Shown: positions 1 through 5,321, counted from the stretch's first letter. The stretch is DNA of 5,371 nucleotides from an uncultured Eubacteriales bacterium (GCA_900551495.1 URWG01000128.1:1-5371); one strand, 5' to 3'. Numbers and translations are program-made. Notes: generated by a model not told the origin, from the sequence alone.

Positions 1-1035
1 ACGCACACAAAGACCTGCGGTGTTTGCTCCGCGGTGATCGACGCGGCGGAAGCCCACGTCTACGTTGACGGCACCTGCCCCTGCGGCGCGAAGGAGACGG
101 CCGGACCGGCTTATGACGATTCCCTGAAGTTTGTTTCCACCGCCTTTACCATGGGCGCGGAGCTGAAGTTCGTTTTCATTATGACCAAGCCGGTCGCAAC
201 AAAGTACCAGACCGAGTATGTTGACGTAGTTGTCAACGGAGCCGACGGCGACAGAACCGTGAGATTCGAGTTGGAGGATATGACGCTGTTCAACAACGTA
301 GTGTACAGAGTCGAATTCACCGGTGTCAGTGCAAAGATGATGGGAGACACCTTCACGGCAACCATCCATGCGAAGGACGAAAACGGCAAGGAGTATGTCG
401 GTGAGCCGAAGAGCACGACGATTGCGAACGAGATTCTGAATGTAATCCGTGCATCGACCGCAACGACCGTCATCAAAACACTCGGCGTCGATATGTTGAA
501 CTACGGTGCGGCGGCCCAGGTGTATTTCAACTACAACACAGCAAACCTCGCCAATGCAGCGCTTACGGAAGAAGAAATGGCATACGGCACGCAAGAGACT
601 CCCACAGTGACCAACAGTATGAGCAAGACGACAAGCGGTACGATCACTGTGCTTACTCCGGCGGTCGCACTCGGGTCAAAGGTCACGCTGAATATGATTT
701 TCAATACAGCGAACTACACGGGCGACAAGAGCAAGCTGACTTATAAGGTAACAGACGTCGAGACGAATGCGGTAGTAGCCTCCGGCAGCATGGTGCAGCA
801 GGCGGGCAACCTCTACAAGGTGGTTTATGACGATGTCGGAGCAGCAAGAATGCGGAAGAATGTGACGATCGGTGTCTATGACGAAAACGATCAGCTCGTA
901 TCTCAGGTGCAGACGTGGAGCGTAGAGAGCTATATCGCAAACACACTCAACTCCACCAGTGCTACCGAGGCAATCAAGACGCTGCTTGAATCCATGATTA
1001 AGTACGGCGACTCCGCTGCTGCTTATCTTCGCTGA
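1..1035 (+). CDS. C-terminal part of a large secreted/surface protein (5' end outside window)
   Basis: The frame is open from base 1, so the N-terminus lies upstream; the GTG at 34 is internal. 344 codons are visible. Codons 6-9 read CGVC, followed by His19 and then C26-P-C28-G, the Cys/His pattern (C..C, H, C.CG.KE) often seen in large Clostridia surface proteins. The rest is two copies of one module of about 140-150 residues, at about codons 42-180 and 205-344. Each has beta-rich sequence, a DEN motif (codons 126 and 294), then a helical end with a Tyr-Gly motif (MLNYGAAAQ at 165, MIKYGDSAA at 332), 39 and 38 codons apart. The protein stops right after the second module. No sortase motif or membrane segment is visible at the C-terminus. 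Function is not recognised; extracellular location is inferred from relatives. A perfect terminator follows, so it is the last gene of its transcript. Confidence 0.85.
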   Translation, partial: THTKTCGVCSAVIDAAEAHVYVDGTCPCGAKETAGPAYDDSLKFVSTAFTMGAELKFVFIMTKPVATKYQTEYVDVVVNGADGDRTVRFELEDMTLFNNVVYRVEFTGVSAKMMGDTFTATIHAKDENGKEYVGEPKSTTIANEILNVIRASTATTVIKTLGVDMLNYGAAAQVYFNYNTANLANAALTEEEMAYGTQETPTVTNSMSKTTSGTITVLTPAVALGSKVTLNMIFNTANYTGDKSKLTYKVTDVETNAVVASGSMVQQAGNLYKVVYDDVGAARMRKNVTIGVYDENDQLVSQVQTWSVESYIANTLNSTSATEAIKTLLESMIKYGDSAAAYLR

Positions 1036-1063
1036 GCAAATTAATCCCACTTGAATCATTTTT

Positions 1064-1100
1064 GGCTGCGGCAGAATCCTGCCGCAGCCTTTTTATTTTT
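1064..1100 (+). terminator. Intrinsic terminator of the surface-protein gene
   Basis: A perfect 11 bp stem (1064-1074 with 1079-1089) closes a 4-base AATC loop. It is followed by TTTTT, one A and TTTTT up to base 1100. It lies 28 bases after the stop codon and isolates the upstream gene from the padR operon. There is no A-tract directly before the stem, so it looks one-directional. Confidence 0.93.
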
Positions 1101-1341
1101 TAATGTGTTTGTGTGGACAATGCAGAAGACAAACCTTTATCAAGAGGTAGGACGAATAAAAAACTCCTTACTATGATGGAATGGCTTAGGGATCACACGA
1201 GCGAGGTGTCGCTGAAGAGTCAATTCTTCCGCAGGCACACTCTCGTTATTTGCTCGTAATACTGTCTGCACGAGGTCGATTTGGGACATCGACAACTATG
1301 GGATAACGGGGAGTACTTGTGCGCGGGGCAAAAAATTTGCG
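1101..1341. other. Intergenic spacer, nothing recognised
   Basis: About 240 bp between the terminator and the padR promoter. No tRNA, known RNA fold, mobile-element end or convincing gene is visible. One + strand frame runs 1116-1256, meets a TAA at 1257 and is open again to 1406. It has an ATG pair at 1173/1176 but no ribosome binding site. This is compatible with chance or with a decayed gene. An A-run followed by TTT at 1330-1338 lies just upstream of the -35 box and could act as an UP-like element. Confidence 0.5.
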
Positions 1342-1368
1342 GAGATACCTTGACAGGCGAGGTATCTC
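1342..1368 (+). promoter_or_regulatory. Palindromic candidate operator over the -35 box
   Basis: A perfect inverted repeat, GAGATACCT (1342-1350) and AGGTATCTC (1360-1368), with 9 bases between the arms. It covers the -35 box and enters the promoter spacer, so a bound dimer would block RNA polymerase. PadR-family proteins are dimeric winged-helix repressors that commonly repress their own operons, so the PadR protein encoded by this operon is the obvious candidate ligand. The site is not the ATGT...ACAT motif described for phenolic-acid PadR proteins. Assignment to this PadR is inference. Confidence 0.7.
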
Positions 1369-1378
1369 GTGTTATAGT
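1350..1378 (+). promoter_or_regulatory. Sigma-A-type promoter of the padR operon
   Basis: TTGACA (1350-1355, perfect -35 box), a 17-base spacer, and TATAGT (1373-1378, one mismatch to the -10 consensus). Transcription would start near 1385, giving a 5' leader of about 320 nt before the padR start. An A-rich stretch at 1330-1338 precedes it. It is the only good promoter seen upstream of the four-gene operon. Confidence 0.85.
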
Positions 1379-1469
1379 AGGCAACACAGTGACAGCACGC
1401 ATACAGTAATACACAACAACAGCACGCGCGGCAGCGCGAATCTACGACGACAACACCAACAGAAAAGAC

Positions 1470-1690
1470 GGTGTGCCGAGCAAAGAGGCATCCACGAAAG
1501 ACGACGGTGTGCCGAGCAAAGAGGCGCCCACGAAAGACGGCGGGTGTGCCGAGCAAAGGCGCACCCACGAAAGACGGCGGTGTGCCGAGCAAAGAGGCAT
1601 CCACGAAAGACGGCGGGTGTGCCGAACGAAGGCGCACCCACACAAAACGAGCGGGCGCGCCGGACAAGGGCGCACCCCGACGGAACAGAA
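1470..1690 (+). repeat. Six-unit tandem array of about 37 bp hairpin-forming repeats in the padR leader
   Basis: Units start at 1471, 1507, 1544, 1580, 1617 and 1655, with lengths 36, 37, 36, 37, 38 and about 36. The core is GTGTGCCGAGCAAAG, followed by a GC-rich arm and a CACGAAAGACGGC-like linker. Units 3, 5 and 6 carry GGG before the core and can form 9-position stems around 7-base loops: 1542-1550/1558-1566, 1615-1623/1631-1639 and 1653-1661/1669-1677. Units 1, 2 and 4 have only GG, two extra loop bases (GA) and weaker stems. Unit 6 is diverged but keeps 8 of 9 pairs. The array lies within the predicted transcript and ends at the padR ribosome binding site. All six reading frames are open across it, but lengths not divisible by three and the lack of a start with a ribosome binding site argue against translation. 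Confidence 0.9.
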
Positions 1691-1706
1691 AGGAGGACGC
1701 GATGTG
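1689..1706 (+). promoter_or_regulatory. padR ribosome binding site with overlapping ATG/GTG starts
   Basis: AAAGGAGGA at 1689-1697 is followed by GATGTG. The GTG at 1704 is in the PadR frame, 7 bases after AGGAGG. An ATG at 1702, 5 bases after AGGAGG, is in another frame and would encode only seven residues before TGA at 1723-1725. The site therefore fixes the PadR start and also offers a competing start. Confidence 0.8.
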
Positions 1707-2042
1707 TCCATTGCAGCAGATCTGATCCGCGGTCATACCGACGCGATCATTTTGGCACAGCTGTCCGACGGCGACAGCTACGGCTATGAAATCAACAAAA
1801 CCATCCGCTGCATGACCGACGACCGCTACGAGCTGAAGGAAGCCACGCTCTACACGGCGTTTCGCCGTTTGGAGGAGGCGGGGCTGATCCGCTCCTACTG
1901 GGGCGGCGAGCAGACCGGTGCGCGGCGGCGCTACTATTCCATCACGGACGGCGGTCGGGCGGCGTTCCGGCAGCAGCTTCTTGATTGGGAGGAAGCAAAG
2001 ACCGTTATCTCAAGGCTGATCGAGCCAAAGGGGGAAAAATAA
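1704..2042 (+). CDS. PadR-family winged-helix transcriptional regulator
   Basis: 112 residues, the usual length for a short (PadR-s1/LmrR-like) regulator. The N-terminal helix and HTH are clear: DAIILAQL, then DSYGYEINK near residues 25-33, the recognition region ELKEATLYTAFRRLEEAGLI at about 44-63, then the wing and RRRYYSITDGG near 76-86, then a C-terminal helix that would dimerise. The family represses promoters in response to ligands or envelope stress. The GTG at 1704 is chosen because it follows AAAGGAGGA and places the first helix as in relatives. The frame stays open through the upstream array (from 1410), so a longer 189-residue version from GTG 1473 is possible on paper but lacks a ribosome binding site. 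It is the first gene of the operon; its TAA shares one base with the next ATG (TAATG), which suggests translational coupling. The ligand is unknown. Confidence 0.92.
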   Translation: MSIAADLIRGHTDAIILAQLSDGDSYGYEINKTIRCMTDDRYELKEATLYTAFRRLEEAGLIRSYWGGEQTGARRRYYSITDGGRAAFRQQLLDWEEAKTVISRLIEPKGEK

Positions 2043-3013
2043 TGAGAGAAAAACTGAAACAATACGTTGACCGCCTGTTCGTGCAGAAAAAGCAGACCGA
2101 ACAGATGCGGGAGCTGCACGACGAAATTTTGCAAAACAGCTTCGACCGCTACGACGATGAGATCGTGCGCGGCAAGTCGCCGGAGGAGGCGTATCGGGCA
2201 GCCGTGGACGGAATCGGCGATCTGGCCCCGATTCTGTGCGACGATATGGCGGGCGGCAGCCGCCGAAATGTTGCCCTTGCCGTCGGGCTGTATATTGTCA
2301 GCGTCATTCCTGCGATCATCGGCGGCGAGCTGGGGCGCTTCGGAGATCTGCTCGGACCGAGCTTGATGTTTGTGTTTATCGCGGTCGCCACGGGGCTGCT
2401 CGTGGGCGGCGGACGCGCTCCTACGCCCGAAAAGCGGCGCAGTCGGCGGCTCCGGGCGCTGGCGATCATGCTGTACATCCTGTGCGTCGTCCCGACGATC
2501 CTTACCGGAGAGTCCGGCACGGTGCTGACGACGATCGGCGTGTGCCTGATGTTTCTGATGATCGCGGCGGCGACGGTCCTGCTCGTCCTGTCCGCAGGGA
2601 AACGCAGACCGCAGGAGGCGGAGCAAGCCGAGCCGTCGGAGCGGTCCGCCTGCCCGCAGACCCCGAAAAAGTCCCTCGCGTGGCAGATCGGAACGCCGAT
2701 CTACTGGGTTACTGCGGCGCTGCTGTTCTTCGTCGGCTGCAACGCCGGTCTTTGGATGTACGCGTGGCTTGTGTTCCCACTGTTTGGGGCGCTGAGCGAC
2801 CTGATTATCGGCTGCGTCCGAATGGCAAAGGGCGGTCGCGGCGGCTTGCGGGCAGCAACGGGACTGCTATGGCTGGCGCTGCTGGTCGGCTACGTTTTCC
2901 TGACCGAGCGCACGAACGCAAGGCTCGTTACTTGGCTGATTTTCCCGATCGGCGCAGCCCTTCGCGGTGTGCTGAGCGGCATTTTTGAACTGGTGAAAGG
3001 AGAAAACCAATGA
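2042..3013 (+). CDS. HAAS/DUF1700-like multi-pass membrane protein with duplicated two-helix unit
   Basis: 323 residues from the ATG that overlaps the padR stop, preceded by AAAGGGGG (2028-2034 region). Residues 1-70 form a soluble helical domain with the EQMRELHDEI and SPEEAYRAAVDGIGD patterns of the HAAS / permease-prefix domains that accompany PadR regulators. About eight hydrophobic segments follow, near 77-94, 104-122, 138-154, 161-183, 219-236, 238-256, 272-288 and 296-315. A charged, probably cytoplasmic linker lies at about 187-211. Residues 74-121 and 135-182 align without gaps at 25 of 48 identities, sharing LYI, GE and LMF blocks. The two last hairpins share WLVFP (242-246) and WLIFP (298-302). 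In this family the N-terminal domain is thought to link the membrane protein to the cognate PadR; that role here is inference. Its stop overlaps the next start (ATGA). Confidence 0.85.
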   Translation: MREKLKQYVDRLFVQKKQTEQMRELHDEILQNSFDRYDDEIVRGKSPEEAYRAAVDGIGDLAPILCDDMAGGSRRNVALAVGLYIVSVIPAIIGGELGRFGDLLGPSLMFVFIAVATGLLVGGGRAPTPEKRRSRRLRALAIMLYILCVVPTILTGESGTVLTTIGVCLMFLMIAAATVLLVLSAGKRRPQEAEQAEPSERSACPQTPKKSLAWQIGTPIYWVTAALLFFVGCNAGLWMYAWLVFPLFGALSDLIIGCVRMAKGGRGGLRAATGLLWLALLVGYVFLTERTNARLVTWLIFPIGAALRGVLSGIFELVKGENQ

Positions 3014-3918
3014 GAGCAACCGTAAAAATCTGTATTTGCGCGGTCGTCGCGGCGGCATTGATCGCGGCGCTGTGCTTCCTGCTGATTCCTTCGACCCGAT
3101 GGGGGCTTCCCGACGTTCTGAATCTCGGCAATATCGGCGACCGCTACGAGGAGGAGAGCAGCTATCGCGTCGGCGCGGAGACCGTGACCGAGAAGATCGA
3201 CTCGCTCGAGATCCACTGGGCAAGCGGAAAAATCAACATCACCACGCACGCGGGCAGTGACATTTTGATGTCCGAGAGCGGCTACACCAACGAGCGGCAG
3301 CAGCTCCGTTGGCGCGTGAAGGACGGCAAGCTGACCATCCGCGAGTATGCCTCGGGGCTGAATTGGAGTCTTGCCGACAAGACGCTGGAGCTGTCGCTTC
3401 CGGAGGGCGGTTATGACGAGCTTTCCGTTGACGTGGCAAGCGCGGAAGTGACCCTCGGCGGCAAGCTCAGCCTTGACGAGCTGGAGATGGATTCAGCGTC
3501 CGGCACCCTCACCGCCGACGGCATTACGGCGAGAAAGATCTCCGTCGATTCCGCCAGCGGCGACTGCAAGCTTACGGGCTGCACCGCGGAGAGCTTCGAT
3601 ATGGACACCGCCAGCGGCAACGCGATCCTGACCGGCAGCTACGACACCGTCGAGCTGGATTCTGCCAGCGGCGATCTGGAGCTGCGCACCGATACCGCGC
3701 CGAGCAAGATCGAAACCGACCTCGTCAGCGGCAAGGTGAAGCTGTACCTGCCCGCCGACGCGCAGTTCCAAGCCGAGCTGAGCTCGCTTTCCGGCGACCT
3801 CAACGTGGAGGATTTTGTCGGCTCGTACCGCGACGATTGGTTCACTGCCGGCGACGGCAGCGCACGCTACAGCTTCGGCAGCGTCAGCGGCGACGTTGAC
3901 ATTTATCAAAATAACTGA
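3010..3918 (+). CDS. Membrane-anchored DUF4097 beta-solenoid protein
   Basis: 302 residues. The start ATG overlaps the previous stop as ATGA, with AAAGGAG at 2996-3002. A single hydrophobic segment at about residues 5-26 acts as a signal anchor; no lipobox is seen. From about 60 to the end there is a ladder of short beta-strands with repeated D-S/T-A-S-G turns at 161-165, 180-184, 199-203 and 217-221, then LVSG (238), LSG (260) and VSG (292). The central steps are 18-20 residues, as in the right-handed solenoid of DUF4097 (PF13349). The domain should lie outside the membrane. Known relatives include Bacillus YvlB, next to PspC-type YvlC in an envelope-stress operon, and DUF4097 proteins beside PadR/HAAS genes. 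The biochemical function of the family is not established. The protein ends on a last VSGDVDIYQ strand and looks complete. Confidence 0.88.
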   Translation: MRATVKICICAVVAAALIAALCFLLIPSTRWGLPDVLNLGNIGDRYEEESSYRVGAETVTEKIDSLEIHWASGKINITTHAGSDILMSESGYTNERQQLRWRVKDGKLTIREYASGLNWSLADKTLELSLPEGGYDELSVDVASAEVTLGGKLSLDELEMDSASGTLTADGITARKISVDSASGDCKLTGCTAESFDMDTASGNAILTGSYDTVELDSASGDLELRTDTAPSKIETDLVSGKVKLYLPADAQFQAELSSLSGDLNVEDFVGSYRDDWFTAGDGSARYSFGSVSGDVDIYQNN

Positions 3919-3932
3919 AAGGAAGGATTACC

Positions 3933-4124
3933 GTGAAGCGGTTATATAAGATCGAACAGGGCAAGAAGATCGCGGGCGTCTGCGGCGGGATCGCGGAGTA
4001 TTTCGACATCGACCCGACCCTCGTCCGCATCGGCTGGGTCATCGGGGCGTTCGCGTTCGGCTGCGGTCTGCTGGCGTACCTGATCTGCGCGCTCATCATG
4101 CCGAACAAATCCGAGGTCGTTTAA
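3933..4124 (+). CDS. PspC-domain small membrane protein
   Basis: 63 residues, about the length of one PspC domain (PF04024). The GTG start at 3933 is supported by GAAAGGAAGGA ending 5 bases upstream and by the typical start MKRLYKIEQGKKIAGVCGGI. Conserved features are the GVCGGIAEYF block (15-24), DPTLVRIGWV (27-36), then one hydrophobic segment to about residue 56 and a short charged tail. PspC proteins act in phage-shock and envelope-stress responses; small stand-alone Gram-positive versions (for example YvlC) sit beside DUF4097 genes, as here. It begins 14 bases after the DUF4097 stop and is the last gene of the padR operon. A role as partner of the preceding solenoid protein is inferred from gene order only. 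Confidence 0.93.
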   Translation: MKRLYKIEQGKKIAGVCGGIAEYFDIDPTLVRIGWVIGAFAFGCGLLAYLICALIMPNKSEVV

Positions 4125-4126
4125 TT

Positions 4127-4147
4127 CGGAAAATCGGAGATTTCCCG
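4127..4147 (+). other. Imperfect hairpin after the PspC gene
   Basis: A 9-position stem with one A/C mismatch (4127-4135 with 4139-4147) and a GGA loop, 2 bases after the stop codon. No T-run follows, so it is not a normal intrinsic terminator. It may protect the 3' end or mark a weak stop, and some read-through into rplJ is possible. Confidence 0.3.
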
Positions 4148-4167
4148 CGAAAAATTGTAAATAACCC

Positions 4168-4195
4168 TTGACAAACAGAGAAAAACTGCTATAAT
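4168..4195 (+). promoter_or_regulatory. Strong sigma-A promoter of rplJ-rplL with extended -10
   Basis: Perfect TTGACA (4168-4173), a 16-base spacer, and perfect TATAAT (4190-4195) preceded by TGC (4187-4189), an extended -10 element. A/T-rich sequence at about 4150-4164 upstream could be an UP element. Transcription would begin near 4202, directly at the start of the L10 leader fold. Such a strong promoter fits a highly expressed ribosomal-protein unit. Confidence 0.93.
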
Positions 4196-4200
4196 ACTAC

Positions 4201-4318
4201 AGGTTGCCAAAGACAGCAGGAGGTGCGCTGCACCGTAACGATTCAAATCCTGCCGAGGTTACACACGAATGATTGAATTTCTGTGTCCTCATGTCTTTTG
4301 GCATGAGGATATTTTTTC
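4201..4318 (+). ncRNA. L10 ribosomal-protein leader RNA
   Basis: The untranslated leader matches my knowledge of the Gram-positive L10 leader family (Rfam L10_leader). It begins AGGTTGCC, then AAAGACAGCAGGAGGTGC. A stem forms between 4216-4221 (GCAGGA) and 4248-4253 (TCCTGC), enclosing a perfect GGTGC/GCACC hairpin (4222-4226/4230-4234) and an asymmetric internal loop. In this class the L10-(L12)n complex binds its own leader and lowers expression. ACACA near 4259-4264 can pair with TGTGT at 4282-4286, which overlaps the base of the downstream terminator stem, so a terminator/antiterminator choice is plausible. The fold was drawn by eye. Confidence 0.88.
4284..4317 (+). terminator. Attenuator hairpin in the L10 leader
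   Basis: A 12-position stem with two G-T pairs (4284-4295 with 4300-4311), a TTTT loop, and a run of six T (4312-4317). It ends directly before the rplJ ribosome binding site. Its position within the leader indicates premature termination when L10-L12 is in excess; the regulatory mechanism is inferred from the family. Confidence 0.9.
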
Positions 4319-4335
4319 GGAGGTGACACACATTG
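4319..4335 (+). promoter_or_regulatory. rplJ ribosome binding site deciding a TTG start
   Basis: GGAGGTGA at 4319-4326 lies 6 bases before TTG at 4333. No ATG or GTG in the frame lies nearby, and the next codons (PNTKVLESK) match a normal L10 N-terminus, so TTG is the start. Confidence 0.85.
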
Positions 4336-4860
4336 CCCAACACTAAGGTACTCGAAAGCAAAAAGGCAATCGTTGATGCTCTGGCTGAGAAGCTGCAGAA
4401 TTCCACCGCAGCCGTCTTTGTCGACTACAAGGGCATCACTGTCGCACAGGATACCGAGCTGCGTAACAAGTTCCGTGAGGCAGGCGTGGAATACACCGTC
4501 GTCAAGAACACGCTCACCCGTTTCGCCGCCAATAAGGCAGGCTACAACCAGTTTGATGAGCTGCTCAACGGCACGACTTCCCTCGCCACCACCACCGGCG
4601 ACCCCATCGCTCCCGCTCGCATCGTCTGCGAATTTGCCAAGAAAAACAAGAACGTGCTCAACATCAAGGGCGGCTTCGTTGAAGGCACCGTCATGACCGT
4701 TGACCAGCTCAAGGGCTTCGGCGAGCTTCCCGGCAAGGATGCTCTTATCGCTCAGGTCCTCGGCACGTTCCTGGCGCCCATCTCTTCCCTCGCATTCGTT
4801 CTGGACCAGATCCGTCTGCAAAAGGAAGGCCCCGCTCCCGCAGAAGCTGCGGAGGCGTAA
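4333..4860 (+). CDS. rplJ: 50S ribosomal protein L10
   Basis: 175 residues, normal for L10. The N-terminal globular domain (about 1-130) carries the family pattern: SKKAIVDALAEKL, AAVFVDYKGITV (26-37), LRNKFREAGVEYTVVKNTL (43-61), then the ING-like LLNGTTSLA region. The C-terminal helix (about 137-163, ALIAQVLGTFLAPISSLAFVL) is where L12 dimers dock. L10 binds 23S rRNA with L11 to form the base of the ribosomal stalk that recruits translation GTPases. A tail rich in Pro, Ala and Glu ends the protein. It starts at TTG under a strong ribosome binding site and behind its own leader and attenuator. rplL follows after 35 bases with no terminator between. In many bacteria rplK-rplA lies directly upstream; here the padR operon occupies that place. 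Confidence 0.98.
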   Translation: MPNTKVLESKKAIVDALAEKLQNSTAAVFVDYKGITVAQDTELRNKFREAGVEYTVVKNTLTRFAANKAGYNQFDELLNGTTSLATTTGDPIAPARIVCEFAKKNKNVLNIKGGFVEGTVMTVDQLKGFGELPGKDALIAQVLGTFLAPISSLAFVLDQIRLQKEGPAPAEAAEA

Positions 4861-4895
4861 TCCATCACTACAAATTACATTAGGAGGATTTTACA

Positions 4896-5264
4896 ATGTC
4901 TGAAAAAATCGCTGCTCTGATCGAAGAAGTTAAGGGCCTTTCCGTTCTGGAACTGGCTGAGCTCGTTCATGCTCTGGAAGATACCTTCGGCGTTTCCGCC
5001 GCTGCCGCCGCTGTCGCCGCTCCCGCCGGCGCTGCCGAGGCTGTCGAGGAAAAGACCGAGTTCGACGTCATCCTGAAGGACTGCGGCGCTTCCAAGCTCA
5101 ACGTCATCAAGGTTATCCGCGCTGCCACCGGCCTCGGCCTGAAGGAAGCGAAGGAAATCGCCGACAACTGCCCGAAGACCCTCAAGGAAGCCATCTCCAA
5201 GGAAGACGCGGAGAAGCTCGCCAACGATCTCAAGGAAGCCGGCGCTACCGCGGAGATCAAGTAA
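4896..5264 (+). CDS. rplL: 50S ribosomal protein L7/L12
   Basis: 122 residues, the usual length. The N-terminal dimerisation and L10-binding domain is at about 1-32 (IAALIEEVKGLSVLELAELV). A flexible Ala/Pro-rich hinge lies at about 34-48. The C-terminal factor-binding domain is at about 52-122, with FDVILKDCGASKLNVIKVIR, TGLGLKEAKEIAD and the final AGATAEIK. It forms the mobile stalk dimers that contact EF-Tu, EF-G, IF2 and release factors. The start ATG follows TAGGAGGAT with a 7-8 base gap. Two cysteines (62 and 92) sit where many homologues have other small residues; this is a minor variation. It is co-transcribed with rplJ and presumably translated at a higher rate, as stalks hold several L12 copies. 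Confidence 0.98.
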   Translation: MSEKIAALIEEVKGLSVLELAELVHALEDTFGVSAAAAAVAAPAGAAEAVEEKTEFDVILKDCGASKLNVIKVIRAATGLGLKEAKEIADNCPKTLKEAISKEDAEKLANDLKEAGATAEIK

Positions 5265-5288
5265 TCTCACCTCTTGTGAATATCCCGA

Positions 5289-5321
5289 AAACGACGTTCT
5301 GCCTTGCGCAGAACGTCGTTT
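5289..5321. terminator. 14 bp hairpin after rplL, atypical terminator
   Basis: A perfect 14 bp inverted repeat (5289-5302 with 5308-5321) with loop CTTGC lies 24 bases after the rplL stop. On the + strand the arm ends in only three T, followed by CAG; on the - strand it ends in four T. It could end transcription in either direction, but inefficiently by the usual rule. Bases 5322-5371 hold no gene I can support. Confidence 0.6.

Noticed and set aside
34..36. GTG as the true start of the first gene
   Set aside because: The frame is open to base 1 and codes for a conserved CxxC motif upstream of the GTG, so the gene extends beyond the window.
1173..1259. Short + strand frame (28 codons, starts MMEWLRD)
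   Set aside because: No ribosome binding site, no recognisable product, and its length is expected by chance.
1260..1409. Open stretch in the same frame after the TAA, possible pseudogene remnant
   Set aside because: About 49 codons without a stop is not unusual at this base composition. It overlaps the promoter and operator, and I recognise no family.
1470..1690. CRISPR-like array
   Set aside because: Units are contiguous and the 36-38 bp is all repeat; there are no unique spacers and no cas genes nearby.
1473..1703. Extended N-terminus for PadR, or repeat-rich Arg/Lys protein encoded by the array
   Set aside because: No ribosome binding site precedes GTG 1473, the repeats shift frame at most junctions, and normal PadR proteins begin where the GTG at 1704 places the start.
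1296..1736. - strand frames across the repeat array
   Set aside because: They exist because the repeat lacks stops in every frame; no start site or family match.
1934..2626. 230-codon - strand frame opposite padR and the HAAS-like gene
   Set aside because: Highly charged, low-complexity shadow of two well-supported genes; no ribosome binding site.
4243..4821. 192-codon - strand frame opposite rplJ
   Set aside because: It is the antisense shadow of a certain ribosomal-protein gene and crosses its leader and attenuator.
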